This document shows, in pieces, positions 31,858 through 41,655 of a DNA stretch of 64,000 nt. The notes beneath the pieces are model-generated. The model worked only from the letters and a program-made list of their open reading frames with translations. It was not told the DNA's origin and did no database searches. Positions within the stretch are counted from its first letter, which is position 1. Every line of letters starts with the position of its first letter. Source of the DNA: DASRAP01 sp964503275 (GTDB lineage Bacteria > Gemmatimonadota > Gemmatimonadetes > Gemmatimonadales > Gemmatimonadaceae); contig CAZCZO010000007.1 of the NCBI GenBank assembly GCA_964503275.1, positions 62,001 to 126,000 of the forward strand, in the 5' to 3' direction. The translations under genes were made by a program, and so were the position numbers.

Positions 31858-34800
31858 ATGTTGCTCCGTTCCGTAGGTCGTGCGCTGTTCTGCGCATGCA
31901 GTGCTCTGTTGCTCATGGTCGCGCCTGGGTTCGCGCAGGGGTCGACGACCGGCGCGATCGGTGGTCTGGTCACCGACGCCGAGGGTCGTCCGCTCGAAGG
32001 GGTCCAGGTGCGTGTCGTCGATCGTGCGTCGGGCTATGCCGTGGCCGGGGTGACCCGGGCGAACGGGCGCTATGTGATCCCCGGGCTCGACGTCAACGGG
32101 GACTATACGGTCTCGCTGCGCCGAGTGGGCCTCACGCCGTTCGAGCGGGCGAATGTACGCGTCACGCTGACGCAGACGGTCCAGGTGAATGCCACGCTCA
32201 AGGATGCGAGCGTCGAGCTGCAAGCGATCACCGTCACGGCGGGCGCGGAGTCGGACTTCACGGCCACGCGTCAGGGCACCAAGACGGTGGTGTCGGACAC
32301 GGTGCTGCGGCGCCTCCCGACGCTGAACCGCAACCTGTACGACTTCGTGAAGTTGACGCCGCAGGTGTCGGTGCGCGCGACGGACGGGCGCACGTCGGTG
32401 GCGGGGCAGAACAACCGGCTGAACAACATCCAGGTCGATGGCGCGTCGGTGGTGAACCGCTTCGGGCTCGGCGACTCGCAGGAGCTTGGCGCACAGGCCG
32501 GCGGCCGCTCCATGACAATGGAGGCGGTGAAGGAGTACCAGGTGCTCATCTCGCCGTTCGACGTGCGGCAGGGCAACTTCACGGGTGGCGCGGTCAACGC
32601 GGTGACGCGTGCGGGCTCGAACGACGTCAGTGGGAGCGCCTTCTTCTTCAATCGCAACGAGGGGATGTCGCAGGATGACCCATTCACGCGGGACGCCCAG
32701 TTCTCGCGCCTGATGTACGGTGCCTCGCTCGGTGGGCCGATCGTGAAGGATAAGGCGCACTTCTTCGTGGCGGCCGAGTTCAGCTCGGACCAGCGGGGCG
32801 CCTCGGGGCCGTATGTGGGACAGCCAGGGAACGCGACCTCGACGGTGCCGGTGACGGTGGCACAGATCGATTCGTTCGCGAACATCCTGCGTGGCTACGG
32901 GATCGAGGCAGGCACCGGGGGACTGCTCACCAACCAGAACCCGATCGCGAACACCTTCGCGCGGCTCGACGTCCAGCTCGGCGAGCGGCACCGGCTCGTG
33001 CTGCGCAACATCTACAACGAGTCCTCGCTCGATGCCTTCTCGCGGCAGGCGACCGGGACCAACCGCGTCTTCGCCCTGACGGGTCACAACTTCACCCGCA
33101 CCGAGACGGCGAACAGCCTCGCCGCGCAGGTATTCTCTACGCTGGGCAACGGTGCGCTGAACGAGTTCACGGTGGGCTACACGACCACGCGCTTCAAGCG
33201 CGATCCGGCGGTGCTGGCCCCGATGATCACCGTGCAGAACGTCGGCGGCGCCAATAACGCCCAGCTGCGGGCCGGGACCGAGAACAGCTCGCAGGGCAAC
33301 TTCTTGAATGAGAACCTGCTCGAGATCTCGAACAACTTCACGCGGCCGCTGGGCGACCGGCACACGCTGACGTTGGGCACGCGCAATGAGTTCTACGAGG
33401 TCGAGAACGGCTTCCTGCAGAACTCGTACGGCAACTACACCTTCGCGAGCTTGGCGGCGCTGGCCGCGGGCACGCCGTCGCTGTACTCGGGCTCGGGCAG
33501 CCTCGGCGGAGATCCGGTGGCGCGGTTCACCGCCGGACAGTTCGCGGTCTACGGCCAGGACGAGTTCCGGGTCACCGACCGCTTGGCGGTGACGGCCGGT
33601 CTGCGGCTCGACCTGCCCTACTTCTTCGACAAGCCCGGCTACAGCGCGCTGGTCGAGGATGCCCTGGGGCGCCGCACCGATGTGATGCCCGAGGGCAACG
33701 TCCAGTTCTCGCCGCGTGTGGGCTTCAACTACGACCTGACCGGGACCGCCGCGCGGATGCAGGTCCGCGGCGGCCTGGGGATGTTCCAGGGGCAGCCGGC
33801 CTTCGTGTGGATGTCCAACCAGTTCTCGAACAGCGGTGTGGCCCTCGGTCAGCTCACCTGCGGCCCGGCGAGCACCAACGGTTCGGCGCCGACCTTCGAC
33901 CCGAACCCGGTGGCCCCGACGACCTGTGGTCCGCTGGCGGGCTTCACGGGCGCCAACGCGGCACGCAACGGCGAACCCGGCGTCACGTTGAGCGCGGATC
34001 GCTTCCCGGGCACCATCAACCTCGTGGGCGAGGACCTCAAGTACCCGCAGGTCCTGCGCGGCACGCTCGCGATCGACCGGGAGCTGCCGGGCGATGTCGT
34101 GGCCACCATCGAGGGCCTCTACACCAAGGGCCTCAACAACTTCGTGTACGAGAACATCAACCGCGTGGCGCAGAGCGAGACCGACGCGAACGGGCGGGTA
34201 CTGTTCGGGACCTTCAACGCGACGGGGCAGGCGACCTATGCGCGCGTCGATCCGCGGCTCGACGCCGTGCTCGAGGCCAAGAACCAGAGCGAGGACTACT
34301 CGTACAGCCTGACGGGCCAGCTCCGCAAGCGCTTCACGGACTTCTGGGAAGGGACCGCCGCGTACACCTATGGCCGCTCGTACTCGGTGAGCGATCTGAC
34401 GTCGTCCGTGGCGTTCTCGAACTGGCAGTTCGGCCGCATGCTGGCCGGTGGGCAGGACTCGCGCCGCACCGCGCCCTCGGCCTTCGATCAGCCGCACCGC
34501 ATCCTCTTGGCGGGCACGGTGACGGCCCCGTGGAAGAGCACCGACGTCTCGTTCATCTATCAGGCGGCCTCGGGCACGCCCTTCGCCTTCTCGTACACGG
34601 GCTCATCGGGGCGGGGCGACCTCAACGCCGACGGCAGCTCGGCCAACGATCCGATCTACATCCCGACCGATGCGACGAGCGCGACGCAGATCCAGTTCGC
34701 GACGGCGACGTTCAGCGGGGTCACGTACACCGCGGAGCAGCAGGCCGAGGCCTTCGAGCGCTTCATCGAGACCAACGATTGCCTGCGGAGCCAGCGCGGC

Positions 34801-35130
34801 CGTATCATGACCAATGGCTCCTGCCGCAATCCGTGGACCAGCACCATCGACATGACCATCCGCCAGACCTTCCCCGAGTTCGACAACGGCCGCCTCTCGG
34901 TGCAGCTGGACATCTACAACGTCGCGAACTTCATCCGTCGCGATTGGGGCAAGATCCGGACGGCCACGGGCAACACGAATCTGGCGGTCCTGACGCACAG
35001 CACGAGCAATGCGAACGGTCCCGTGTTCAACTTCAATCCGACCTTGGTGAACCCGCGCACGCTGTTCACCGCGGTCCCGAGCGCGGCGCAGTTCTTCCAG
35101 ATGCAGCTCTCGCTGCGCTACGCGTTCTAA
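31858..35130 (+). CDS. TonB-dependent receptor with carboxypeptidase-regulatory N-domain (1090 aa)
   Basis: This outer-membrane 22-strand barrel transports large substrates using TonB energy. The signal peptide ends LLLMVAPGFAQG. A carboxypeptidase-regulatory-like domain follows (TGAIGGLVTDAEGRPLEGVQ), then a plug starting DTVLRRLPTLNRNLYDFVKL, with NNRLNNIQVDGASVVNRFG. The barrel ends in the aromatic C-terminus QLSLRYAF. This plan is the OMR/SusC-like type without an obvious SusD partner nearby. The ATG at 31858 is the natural start; the upstream extension has no signal. The 5' region carries 20-bp repeats and a GGAGTGGGG/CCCCACTCC inverted repeat (31793-31801, 31836-31844). The substrate is unknown; the 5'-nucleotidase-like gene follows after 13 bp. 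Confidence 0.92.
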   Translation: MLLRSVGRALFCACSALLLMVAPGFAQGSTTGAIGGLVTDAEGRPLEGVQVRVVDRASGYAVAGVTRANGRYVIPGLDVNGDYTVSLRRVGLTPFERANVRVTLTQTVQVNATLKDASVELQAITVTAGAESDFTATRQGTKTVVSDTVLRRLPTLNRNLYDFVKLTPQVSVRATDGRTSVAGQNNRLNNIQVDGASVVNRFGLGDSQELGAQAGGRSMTMEAVKEYQVLISPFDVRQGNFTGGAVNAVTRAGSNDVSGSAFFFNRNEGMSQDDPFTRDAQFSRLMYGASLGGPIVKDKAHFFVAAEFSSDQRGASGPYVGQPGNATSTVPVTVAQIDSFANILRGYGIEAGTGGLLTNQNPIANTFARLDVQLGERHRLVLRNIYNESSLDAFSRQATGTNRVFALTGHNFTRTETANSLAAQVFSTLGNGALNEFTVGYTTTRFKRDPAVLAPMITVQNVGGANNAQLRAGTENSSQGNFLNENLLEISNNFTRPLGDRHTLTLGTRNEFYEVENGFLQNSYGNYTFASLAALAAGTPSLYSGSGSLGGDPVARFTAGQFAVYGQDEFRVTDRLAVTAGLRLDLPYFFDKPGYSALVEDALGRRTDVMPEGNVQFSPRVGFNYDLTGTAARMQVRGGLGMFQGQPAFVWMSNQFSNSGVALGQLTCGPASTNGSAPTFDPNPVAPTTCGPLAGFTGANAARNGEPGVTLSADRFPGTINLVGEDLKYPQVLRGTLAIDRELPGDVVATIEGLYTKGLNNFVYENINRVAQSETDANGRVLFGTFNATGQATYARVDPRLDAVLEAKNQSEDYSYSLTGQLRKRFTDFWEGTAAYTYGRSYSVSDLTSSVAFSNWQFGRMLAGGQDSRRTAPSAFDQPHRILLAGTVTAPWKSTDVSFIYQAASGTPFAFSYTGSSGRGDLNADGSSANDPIYIPTDATSATQIQFATATFSGVTYTAEQQAEAFERFIETNDCLRSQRGRIMTNGSCRNPWTSTIDMTIRQTFPEFDNGRLSVQLDIYNVANFIRRDWGKIRTATGNTNLAVLTHSTSNANGPVFNFNPTLVNPRTLFTAVPSAAQFFQMQLSLRYAF

Positions 35131-35143
35131 GGTGGGACCGAGG

Positions 35144-36775
35144 ATGATCGGTGCCGGCCGGTCGGTCGCGGTGCTCGCCGCGCTGGCACTGGTCGTCCTC
35201 GGAAGCGCGTGTGTCCGCGGTGGCGCGACCCACCGCGCGTCCGCCGCGGCGGCACCCCAGCGCCCGGCGACGCCGCGGCTGCGGATCGTCGCGACCAACG
35301 ATTTCCACGGGCGCCTGTTGCCCGAGCCGGTCGCGTCCGCCACGGGGGCCGTCGGCGGGTCGGCGCTGCTGGCCGCGCATCTCGACTCCGCGCGCGCGCA
35401 GTTCGATGGGCCCGTGCTGCTGCTGTCGGCCGGTGACGACTTGCAGGGCACCGCGATCTCGAATCTGAGCTGGGGGGCGGCGACCATCGCCTCGCACAAC
35501 GCGCTGCGCTACACCGCCGCCGCGTTGGGTAATCACGAGTTCGACTGGGGGCTCGATACGCTGCGCGCCCGCATCGCGGAGAGCCGGTTCCCGTGGCTGG
35601 CGGCGAACCTGATCGACAGTGCGACAGGGGCGGTCCCGTCGTGGGTGCGGCCCTGGGTGCTCCTGGACACGATGGGCGTGCGGGTGGCGATCATCGGGGC
35701 GGTCCTGCCGCAGACGCCGCGCATCGTGATGGCGGACCGCGTGCGTGGGCTGCGGTTCACCGATCCCGCGCCGGCGATCGACGCGGCGGTGCGCGCGGTG
35801 CGCCGCGCGGGCGCGGACTTCGTGGTGGTGACGATGCACATCGGCGTGGTCTGCCTCGATGCGGCCCGCGCCCCGCGCGAGACCTCGCGGGACTGCACCG
35901 GCGACGCCATCACCCTCGCGGAGTCGGTGACCGAGCGCGTCGATCTGTACATCGGGGGGCACACCCACCGCCGCGTGATCACGACGGCGGCCGGGGTGCC
36001 GCTCGTCGAGGCCGCCTCGTATGCGCAGGCGTACAGTGTCACCGACCTCGAGCGGCACGAGGGGACGGTGCGTGTGTTGGACCAGCGGGTCGAGTGGGTC
36101 ACCGACAGCGGCGTGACGGCGAACCCGGAGGTCGCCCGGTTGGTCGAGCGCTGGAACGCGACCGCGCGACCGCTCACCGACGCGGTCGTCGCAGAGCTCG
36201 CCGAGGAGTTCAGCCGGGCGCTCGTCGATTCCAAGCTCGGCAACCTGGTGGCCGACGCGATCCTGCACGCGACCGGTGCCGAGGTCGCGCTGGTCAACAA
36301 CGGGTCGTTGCGCCGGCCCTTGCCGGCGGGCCCGGTCACCTACGGCATGCTCTATGAGTTGCAGCCGTTCCAGAATGCGCTGGTGACGATCGACATCCCT
36401 GGGGCGGTCCTGCGGGCCGCGCTCGAGCTGGCGGTCAGCAGTGGCGGCCCACGCAGCAGCGTGCATGTGGCCGGCCTGCGCGTGACGGTGGACCCGCGTG
36501 CGGAACGCGGTGCCCGCGTGCTCCGACTCGACCGTGCGGATGGTCGCCCGATCGCGGACGACGATACGGTCCGCGTGGGGCTCACGGACTTCGTCGCCGC
36601 TGGCGGCGACTACTTCTCGATGCTCACGCCCTTCGAGCGTCGCCCGGTGGGCGTGGTCGATGTCGATGCGCTGGTGCAGTACCTGCGGAGCCGCCCTGCA
36701 CCCGTGCGTGCCGCCGCCGACGTCCGGTTCCGGTTCGTCACGCCGGACTCGCTGCCCCTCAGGGAAGCCCGTTGA
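35144..36775 (+). CDS. 5'-nucleotidase / 2',3'-cyclic phosphodiesterase (UshA-like) lipoprotein
   Basis: This is a periplasmic or surface dimetal phosphoesterase releasing nucleosides and phosphate. The 543 residues begin with a lipoprotein signal (ALVVLGSACVRGG). The calcineurin-like metallophosphatase domain shows ATNDFHGRLLPEP, LLSAGDDLQGTAIS, ALGNHEFDWGLDTL and DLYIGGHTHRRVIT. The 5'-nucleotidase C-terminal domain follows with NLVADAILHATGAEVALVNN and YELQPFQNALVTIDI. The ATG at 35144 follows a GAGG. It lies 13 bp after the TonB receptor gene, suggesting surface nucleotide scavenging together with uptake. Its 3' end overlaps the convergent purK gene by 17 bp. Confidence 0.92.
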   Translation: MIGAGRSVAVLAALALVVLGSACVRGGATHRASAAAAPQRPATPRLRIVATNDFHGRLLPEPVASATGAVGGSALLAAHLDSARAQFDGPVLLLSAGDDLQGTAISNLSWGAATIASHNALRYTAAALGNHEFDWGLDTLRARIAESRFPWLAANLIDSATGAVPSWVRPWVLLDTMGVRVAIIGAVLPQTPRIVMADRVRGLRFTDPAPAIDAAVRAVRRAGADFVVVTMHIGVVCLDAARAPRETSRDCTGDAITLAESVTERVDLYIGGHTHRRVITTAAGVPLVEAASYAQAYSVTDLERHEGTVRVLDQRVEWVTDSGVTANPEVARLVERWNATARPLTDAVVAELAEEFSRALVDSKLGNLVADAILHATGAEVALVNNGSLRRPLPAGPVTYGMLYELQPFQNALVTIDIPGAVLRAALELAVSSGGPRSSVHVAGLRVTVDPRAERGARVLRLDRADGRPIADDDTVRVGLTDFVAAGGDYFSMLTPFERRPVGVVDVDALVQYLRSRPAPVRAAADVRFRFVTPDSLPLREAR

Positions 36776-37895
36776 AGCGGCGGAACGACTCCTGCACGAC
36801 GTGCAGCGCTTCCTCTGGCGTGTCGCCGCAGCCACTCAGGTGGCCCATCTTGCGACCCGGCCGCGCGCTGGCTTTGCCGTAGAGATGCACCCGCGCACGC
36901 GGCACCGTCAGCGCCGCGGCAGGATCCGGCGTGCGCCCCTCCCAGCAGTCGCCGAGCACGTTGTGGATCGCGGCCGGCCGCACGATGCTCGTGTCGCCCA
37001 GCGGTAGCCCGCAGACGGCGCGCACCAATTGTTCGAACTGCGACGTGGCAACGGCCCGCTCGGAGTGGTGGTAGGTATTGTGGGGACGCGGCGCGAGTTC
37101 GTTCACGAGCAGACGCCCGTCACGGGTCACGAACATCTCCACTGCGAGCAGTCCGACGATGCCCAAGGCCTCGGCGATGCCCAGCGCGAGTTCGCGCGCA
37201 CGCTGCTCCAGCTGCGGGTCGAGCCCGGTGGGGGTGACGGCCCACACGAGGATACCCGCCTCGTGATGATTGCGCGACGGTGGGTACGCCTTGACCTCGC
37301 CGGTCGCGGAGCGCGCGACGAGCACGGACAACTCGACCTCGAGGTCCAGGAACTGCTCGACCACACAGCGCTGCGCCCCGATCGTGCTGAAGGCGCGCCG
37401 CCCGTCCTCCGCGCTCGCCACGCGCACCTGACCGCGCCCGTCGTAGCCTCCCATCGTGGCCTTCACGATCGAGCGCCCCAAGCGCTGCACAGCCGCGGCA
37501 CAGTCGTCGGCGTTGTCGACGGTGGCGAAGTCGCCCAGCGGGAATCCGTTGGCGGCCAAGAACGCCTTCTGCCGCCCGCGCTCCTGCACCGTGTACACGG
37601 CCGTGGCCCCCGGCCGGGTCGGCGCGAAGCGCGCGGCCGCCTCGATCGTCACGGTGCTGACCTGCTCGATCTCGAGCGTCACGACCTTCGAGTGCTCGGC
37701 GAGTCGTGCCGCGGCGATCTCGTCATCGAAGGGGGCGGTGATGGCCAGCGACGCGACGGCGAAGCCCGGCGCCTTGGGGTCGGGATCGAGGATGTGGACG
37801 TCGTATCCGAGGGTGCGGGCCGCGAAGCCTGTCATGCGCCCCAATTGTCCCCCGCCGAGGATGCCGATGGCGGCACCAGGTAGGATCGGGTTCAC
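36759..37895 (-). CDS. purK: N5-carboxyaminoimidazole ribonucleotide synthase
   Basis: PurK is the ATP-grasp enzyme that makes N5-CAIR from AIR, ATP and bicarbonate in purine biosynthesis. The 378-residue product shows IGILGGGQLGRMTGFAARTL, the ATP-grasp core SIVKATMGGYDGRGQ, VVEQFLDLEVELSVLVARS, YPPSRNHHEAGILVW and LVNELAPRPHNTYHHSER. It starts within the purE stop codon (four-base overlap), so PurE and PurK are made together as consecutive pathway steps. Confidence 0.97.
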   Translation of the reverse strand: MNPILPGAAIGILGGGQLGRMTGFAARTLGYDVHILDPDPKAPGFAVASLAITAPFDDEIAAARLAEHSKVVTLEIEQVSTVTIEAAARFAPTRPGATAVYTVQERGRQKAFLAANGFPLGDFATVDNADDCAAAVQRLGRSIVKATMGGYDGRGQVRVASAEDGRRAFSTIGAQRCVVEQFLDLEVELSVLVARSATGEVKAYPPSRNHHEAGILVWAVTPTGLDPQLEQRARELALGIAEALGIVGLLAVEMFVTRDGRLLVNELAPRPHNTYHHSERAVATSQFEQLVRAVCGLPLGDTSIVRPAAIHNVLGDCWEGRTPDPAAALTVPRARVHLYGKASARPGRKMGHLSGCGDTPEEALHVVQESFRRFNGLP

Positions 37896-38392
37896 GGGGC
37901 GCTGGGCGGTAGCGTCTGGCGCAGCACGGCATCGCGGCGCGCCGTGCGGTACTGCCGCAAGCGTTCGCGGACCTCGGCGTGCTGGTTGCCGACGATCTCG
38001 GCCGCGAGGATCGCGGCGTTGATCGCGCCCGGTTTGCCGATGGCGAGGGTCCCCACCGGGACACCGCCCGGCATCTGCACGATCGAGAGCAGCGCATCGA
38101 TGCCTTGGAGCGCCGTCGCCGGCACCGGCACGCCGAGCACGGGGACCAGCGTCTTGCTGGCGACCATCCCGGGGAGATGCGCCGCTCCACCCGCGGCCGC
38201 GATGATGACCTGCAGTCCGCGCCCTTCCGCCGCCTCGGCATACGCGAACATGAGGTCCGGCGTGCGGTGGGCCGACACCACCTTGGCCTCGAAGGGGACG
38301 CCGAGTTCGGTGAGCAGGTCGGCGGCTGGCGCAAGGGTGGGCCAGTCGGACTCACTGCCCATGATGATGCCAACGAGGGGGGAGGCGGACAT
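37892..38392 (-). CDS. purE: N5-CAIR mutase (class I PurE)
   Basis: PurE moves the carboxyl group of N5-CAIR to C4, giving CAIR. The 166-residue protein is class I by context and sequence: VGIIMGSESDWPTLAPAADL, FEAKVVSAHRTPDLM with the catalytic His, IAAAGGAAHLPGMVASKT and MPGGVPVGTLAIGKPGAINA. The ATG at 38392 was chosen because the upstream 43 codons of the open frame lack similarity and lie in the divergent promoter region. It opens the purEK operon. No PurR-type box is recognised. Confidence 0.96.
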   Translation of the reverse strand: MSASPLVGIIMGSESDWPTLAPAADLLTELGVPFEAKVVSAHRTPDLMFAYAEAAEGRGLQVIIAAAGGAAHLPGMVASKTLVPVLGVPVPATALQGIDALLSIVQMPGGVPVGTLAIGKPGAINAAILAAEIVGNQHAEVRERLRQYRTARRDAVLRQTLPPSAP

Positions 38393-38495
38393 GACGCGGG
38401 GCTGGGGCGATGGAGCGAACGGCGAATGTGAAAAGTGCTGTGCCCGGCACGGGAGGGGAAGGTGCGATGCGGTCGCGGCCACGTGCAGTTGAGGA

Positions 38496-38507
38496 GTGCG
38501 GCCGCAC
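38496..38507. promoter_or_regulatory. 12-bp GC palindrome between purE and the VPS10 gene
   Basis: GTGCGGCCGCAC is a perfect palindrome located 16 bp before the ATG at 38524. It could be an operator for either divergent gene, but short GC palindromes arise by chance in this composition. Confidence 0.2.
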
Positions 38508-38511
38508 AGCG

Positions 38512-38517
38512 CAGTTT
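38512..38517 (+). promoter_or_regulatory. -10-like hexamer CAGTTT before the VPS10/BNR gene
   Basis: CAGTTT ends six bases before the ATG at 38524. It is weaker than TANNNT but identical to the hexamer before the gene starting at 24715. Confidence 0.3.
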
Positions 38518-38523
38518 CCACCG

Positions 38524-41500
38524 ATGCGTATTCTCCTCGTCGGGCTCGCTGTGCTGCCCGCCTTCGCCACCGCGCAGACGCCGCCGGTCTCCAGCTACGA
38601 TGGGCTGCGCTGGGAGAGCGTGGGTCCGCTGCGCGCTGGTCGGGCGCTGGCGATCGCCGGCAGTGAGCGGCGGCCGCATGAGTACTATGCCGGCCTGGCG
38701 GGCGGCGGGCTCTGGAAGACCGCCGACGGTGGCACCACCTGGGGCCCGGTCACCGACGGCCAGATCGCGTCGGCGGCGGTGGGAGCGGTGGCCGTGGCGC
38801 CGTCTGACCCCGATGTCGTGTACCTAGGCACAGGCGACCCGCAGTGGCGGGGCGATCATCGCACGGGCGACGGGGTGTATCGCTCGAGTGATGGGGGGCG
38901 CACCTGGGTCCACCGCGGGCTGCCGAACGCCCAGACCATCGCACGCATCCGCGTACATCCGCAGGACCCCGACCGCGTGTTCGTCGCCGTGCTCGGGCGA
39001 CCGTCGGAGCCGAGCGTGGAGCGGGGGGTCTATCGCTCGCGCGACGGAGGGGTGACCTGGCAGCAGGTGCTGTTCCGCTCGGACTCCGCCGGCGCGATCG
39101 ACCTCGCGATCGATCCCACCGATCCGGAGGTGCTGTATGCGGCGACGTGGCAGGTGTCGCGTCGCCCGTGGCGCTTGTGGGGGGGCGGGCAGTTCAGCGG
39201 CCTGTTCAAGTCCTCCGATGGTGGCGAGACCTGGGTGGACATCTCGCGGCAGCCGGGGTTGCCGAGGGGGTATCTGGGTCGGATCGGCATCACGGTGTCG
39301 CCCGTCGACGGACGGCGGTTGTATGCGATCATCGAGGCCGAGGATGGCGGGGTGTTCATCTCGGACGATGCCGGCGCGTCGTGGCGGAAGGGCAGCGATG
39401 TGCGTGCGCTGCGCCAGCGCCCGATGTACTTCTCCCGCATCGTCGCCGACGGACTGGTCAAGGACCGCGTGTATGTGTTGAATGCGGCGCTCTGGCGCTC
39501 CGACGATGCGGGCGTGCGCTTCGCCGAGGTGCCGGGCGGTCCCGAGGGCGACCATCAGGATCTGTGGGTCTCGGCGCGGGACAGCGGCCGACTCGGTCGG
39601 GCGACCAGCGGCGGGGCGGGGGTGTCGGTGACGGCGGGAGCCACGTGGACCGCCATGCGCGCGGCGACGGCACAGGTGCATCGGGTGGTCGCGACGCAGG
39701 ACACGCCGTATCACATCTGTGGGGCGCAGCAGGACCGCACGACCTTCTGCACACCGAGCTCTGTGCGCGCGCCCGGGACGCCGCCTGGTGGATCACTGGG
39801 CGAGTGGGTGTACGGGGTCGGGGGCGGGCAGGGTGGCTACGTGGCACCGGACCCTCGGCAGCCCGATGTGTTCTTTGCCGGCGGCGAGGCGGGGCTGCTC
39901 ACACAGTACGACCGACGCACCGGCGCGCTGCGCGATGTGCAGGTGTATCCCCGGGTCTTCAGCGGTGAGCCGGCGTATGCGATCCCGGAGCGCTGGTCGT
40001 GGAGCTTCCCGCTCGTGCACTCGCCGGTGGCCAAGGGCTGGCTATTCGCCGGGTCGCAGCACATCTGGCGCAGCAAGAACGACGGGCAGTTCTGGGAGCG
40101 CATCAGCGACGACCTCACCCGGGCCGACACGGCGACGCTGGGTTTCTCGGGCGGGCCGCTCACGATGGACATGGGCGGGACGGAGCTCTACGGTACGGTG
40201 TCGGCGATCGCCCCGTCGCGCTTCGACTCGCTGACGATCTGGGCCGGCTCGGATGACGGGCTGGTGCACATCACACGGGACGGCGGCGGTACGTGGCGGA
40301 GGATCACACCGCCCGATCTGCCGCCGCACTCGCGCATCGCGATGATCGAGGCCTCGGCGCGCGAGCGGGGCGCGGCGCTGATGGCGGTCACGCGCATGGG
40401 GCTCGGCGAGCACGCCCCTTACCTGTATCGCACCCGGGATTATGGCGCCACGTGGACGCGGCTCGACGGGGCACTCACGGCCACCGAGGTCGCGCACGTG
40501 ATCCGCGAGGATCCGGTGCGCCGTGGTCTGCTGTTCGTGGGCACGGAGTCCGGCGTGCGCCTGTCGTTCGACGATGGTGCGACGTGGCAGTCGCTGTCGT
40601 TGAATCTTCCGGTCGCGCCCGTCGTGGACCTCATCATCGCCGGGCAGGACGTCGTGATCGCCACGTACGGCCGCGGGGTGTGGGTGCTGCGGGACATCAC
40701 TCCGTTGCGCGAAGCGAGCAGCTCCACCGCCGCGAAGCGGGCGCATCTGTACGCGCCCCGCGTGGCGGTGCGCCGCGTGCAGGAGGCACGCATCCAGTAT
40801 CACCTGGCGACCGACGCGTCGCGGGTGTCGATCAACATCCATGACAGCACCGGGGCGTTCGTCCGCGGGTGGACCGGAGCGCCGACGCCCGCGTCGACGG
40901 CTCCCGTCCCGGGATGTGACGCCCCGACGAGGCCGACCCTGACGCCGTCGTCCCGTGCGGGCATGCACGCCCTCACGTGGGATCTGCGGGCCGAAGGCGC
41001 GCTGACCTTCCCGTGCATGATCGTGCGGGGCGCGGAGCCTGCGCTGGGCCCTGTGGTGCCACCAGGCCGCTATACCGTCGAGCTCGACGTCGATGGGGTA
41101 CGCGAGCGTCGCCCGGTGATCGTGGCGCGCGATGAGCGGAACCCGAACGCCGATCTCTCGGACTTGCGGGCGCAGTATGTCTTCGCGCGCCGGGTGCTCG
41201 AGCAGGAGGACCGGGTGACGGGAACGGTCCTGCGCGTGCGGGCCCTGCGCGCGAGTGTCGAACAGCGGCGACTCCTCGCGGGCGACGCCGTGGCGATCGC
41301 GCTGGCCGACACGGCGCTGTTGGCGCTCTGGAGCATCGAGGAACAATTGTATCAGTGGCGCAGCCGGAGTCCGCTCGATCTGTTGAACTTCCCCATCCGG
41401 CTCGGGAACCGGCTGCATGCGCTGCGCCAGAGCATCGAGCTCGGCGACGGGCGACCGACGGACGTGTCGTACATCGTGTTGCGCGGACTCACGGACGACG

Positions 41501-41613
41501 TCGCGCGGGTCGTGAGCGCGCTGGCCAGCGTCGAGGGCGGCGCGTTGACGCGGCTCGATGCACGGCTGCGCGCGTTGGGCCAGCGACCGATCGACCGCGC
41601 GTTCAGTCCCTGA
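38524..41613 (+). CDS. Secreted VPS10/sortilin-like BNR-repeat protein (1029 aa)
   Basis: This is a large exported beta-propeller protein of the family often annotated as glycosyl hydrolase or VPS10 domain protein. A signal peptide (RILLVGLAVLPAFATAQ) is followed by repeated BNR/Asp-box motifs: LWKTADGGTTW, VYRSSDGGRTW, VYRSRDGGVTW, LFKSSDGGETW, VFISDDAGASW and further copies around residues 540-700. About 200 helical C-terminal residues follow (RVLEQEDRVTGTVLRVRALR). No catalytic residues of a sialidase are evident, so enzymatic activity is doubtful; binding or protein sorting in the periplasm is as likely. Such genes are commonly multiplied in Gemmatimonadota and Bacteroidota. The ATG at 38524 gives the signal peptide directly. 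Confidence 0.88.
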   Translation: MRILLVGLAVLPAFATAQTPPVSSYDGLRWESVGPLRAGRALAIAGSERRPHEYYAGLAGGGLWKTADGGTTWGPVTDGQIASAAVGAVAVAPSDPDVVYLGTGDPQWRGDHRTGDGVYRSSDGGRTWVHRGLPNAQTIARIRVHPQDPDRVFVAVLGRPSEPSVERGVYRSRDGGVTWQQVLFRSDSAGAIDLAIDPTDPEVLYAATWQVSRRPWRLWGGGQFSGLFKSSDGGETWVDISRQPGLPRGYLGRIGITVSPVDGRRLYAIIEAEDGGVFISDDAGASWRKGSDVRALRQRPMYFSRIVADGLVKDRVYVLNAALWRSDDAGVRFAEVPGGPEGDHQDLWVSARDSGRLGRATSGGAGVSVTAGATWTAMRAATAQVHRVVATQDTPYHICGAQQDRTTFCTPSSVRAPGTPPGGSLGEWVYGVGGGQGGYVAPDPRQPDVFFAGGEAGLLTQYDRRTGALRDVQVYPRVFSGEPAYAIPERWSWSFPLVHSPVAKGWLFAGSQHIWRSKNDGQFWERISDDLTRADTATLGFSGGPLTMDMGGTELYGTVSAIAPSRFDSLTIWAGSDDGLVHITRDGGGTWRRITPPDLPPHSRIAMIEASARERGAALMAVTRMGLGEHAPYLYRTRDYGATWTRLDGALTATEVAHVIREDPVRRGLLFVGTESGVRLSFDDGATWQSLSLNLPVAPVVDLIIAGQDVVIATYGRGVWVLRDITPLREASSSTAAKRAHLYAPRVAVRRVQEARIQYHLATDASRVSINIHDSTGAFVRGWTGAPTPASTAPVPGCDAPTRPTLTPSSRAGMHALTWDLRAEGALTFPCMIVRGAEPALGPVVPPGRYTVELDVDGVRERRPVIVARDERNPNADLSDLRAQYVFARRVLEQEDRVTGTVLRVRALRASVEQRRLLAGDAVAIALADTALLALWSIEEQLYQWRSRSPLDLLNFPIRLGNRLHALRQSIELGDGRPTDVSYIVLRGLTDDVARVVSALASVEGGALTRLDARLRALGQRPIDRAFSP

Positions 41614-41621
41614 CTCGCCGT

Positions 41622-41647
41622 GCGGGCGCGGCCAGGGCCGCGCCCGC
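41622..41647. terminator. Strong hairpin at a convergent junction
   Basis: GCGGGCGCGGC (41622-41632) and GCCGCGCCCGC (41637-41647) pair perfectly over a CAGG loop, between the VPS10 gene and the M16 peptidase genes. It suits both directions. No T-tract is present. Confidence 0.6.
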
Positions 41648-41655
41648 GCCGGCGG

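Noticed and set aside
31549..34497. 982-codon antisense frame over the TonB receptor gene
   Set aside because: Same register effect; the Arg/His-rich product lacks any motif, while the sense strand encodes a clear receptor.
35066..36835. 589-codon antisense frame over the 5'-nucleotidase gene
   Set aside because: Shadow frame; Arg/Asp/His-rich with no domain, while the sense strand carries all metallophosphatase motifs.
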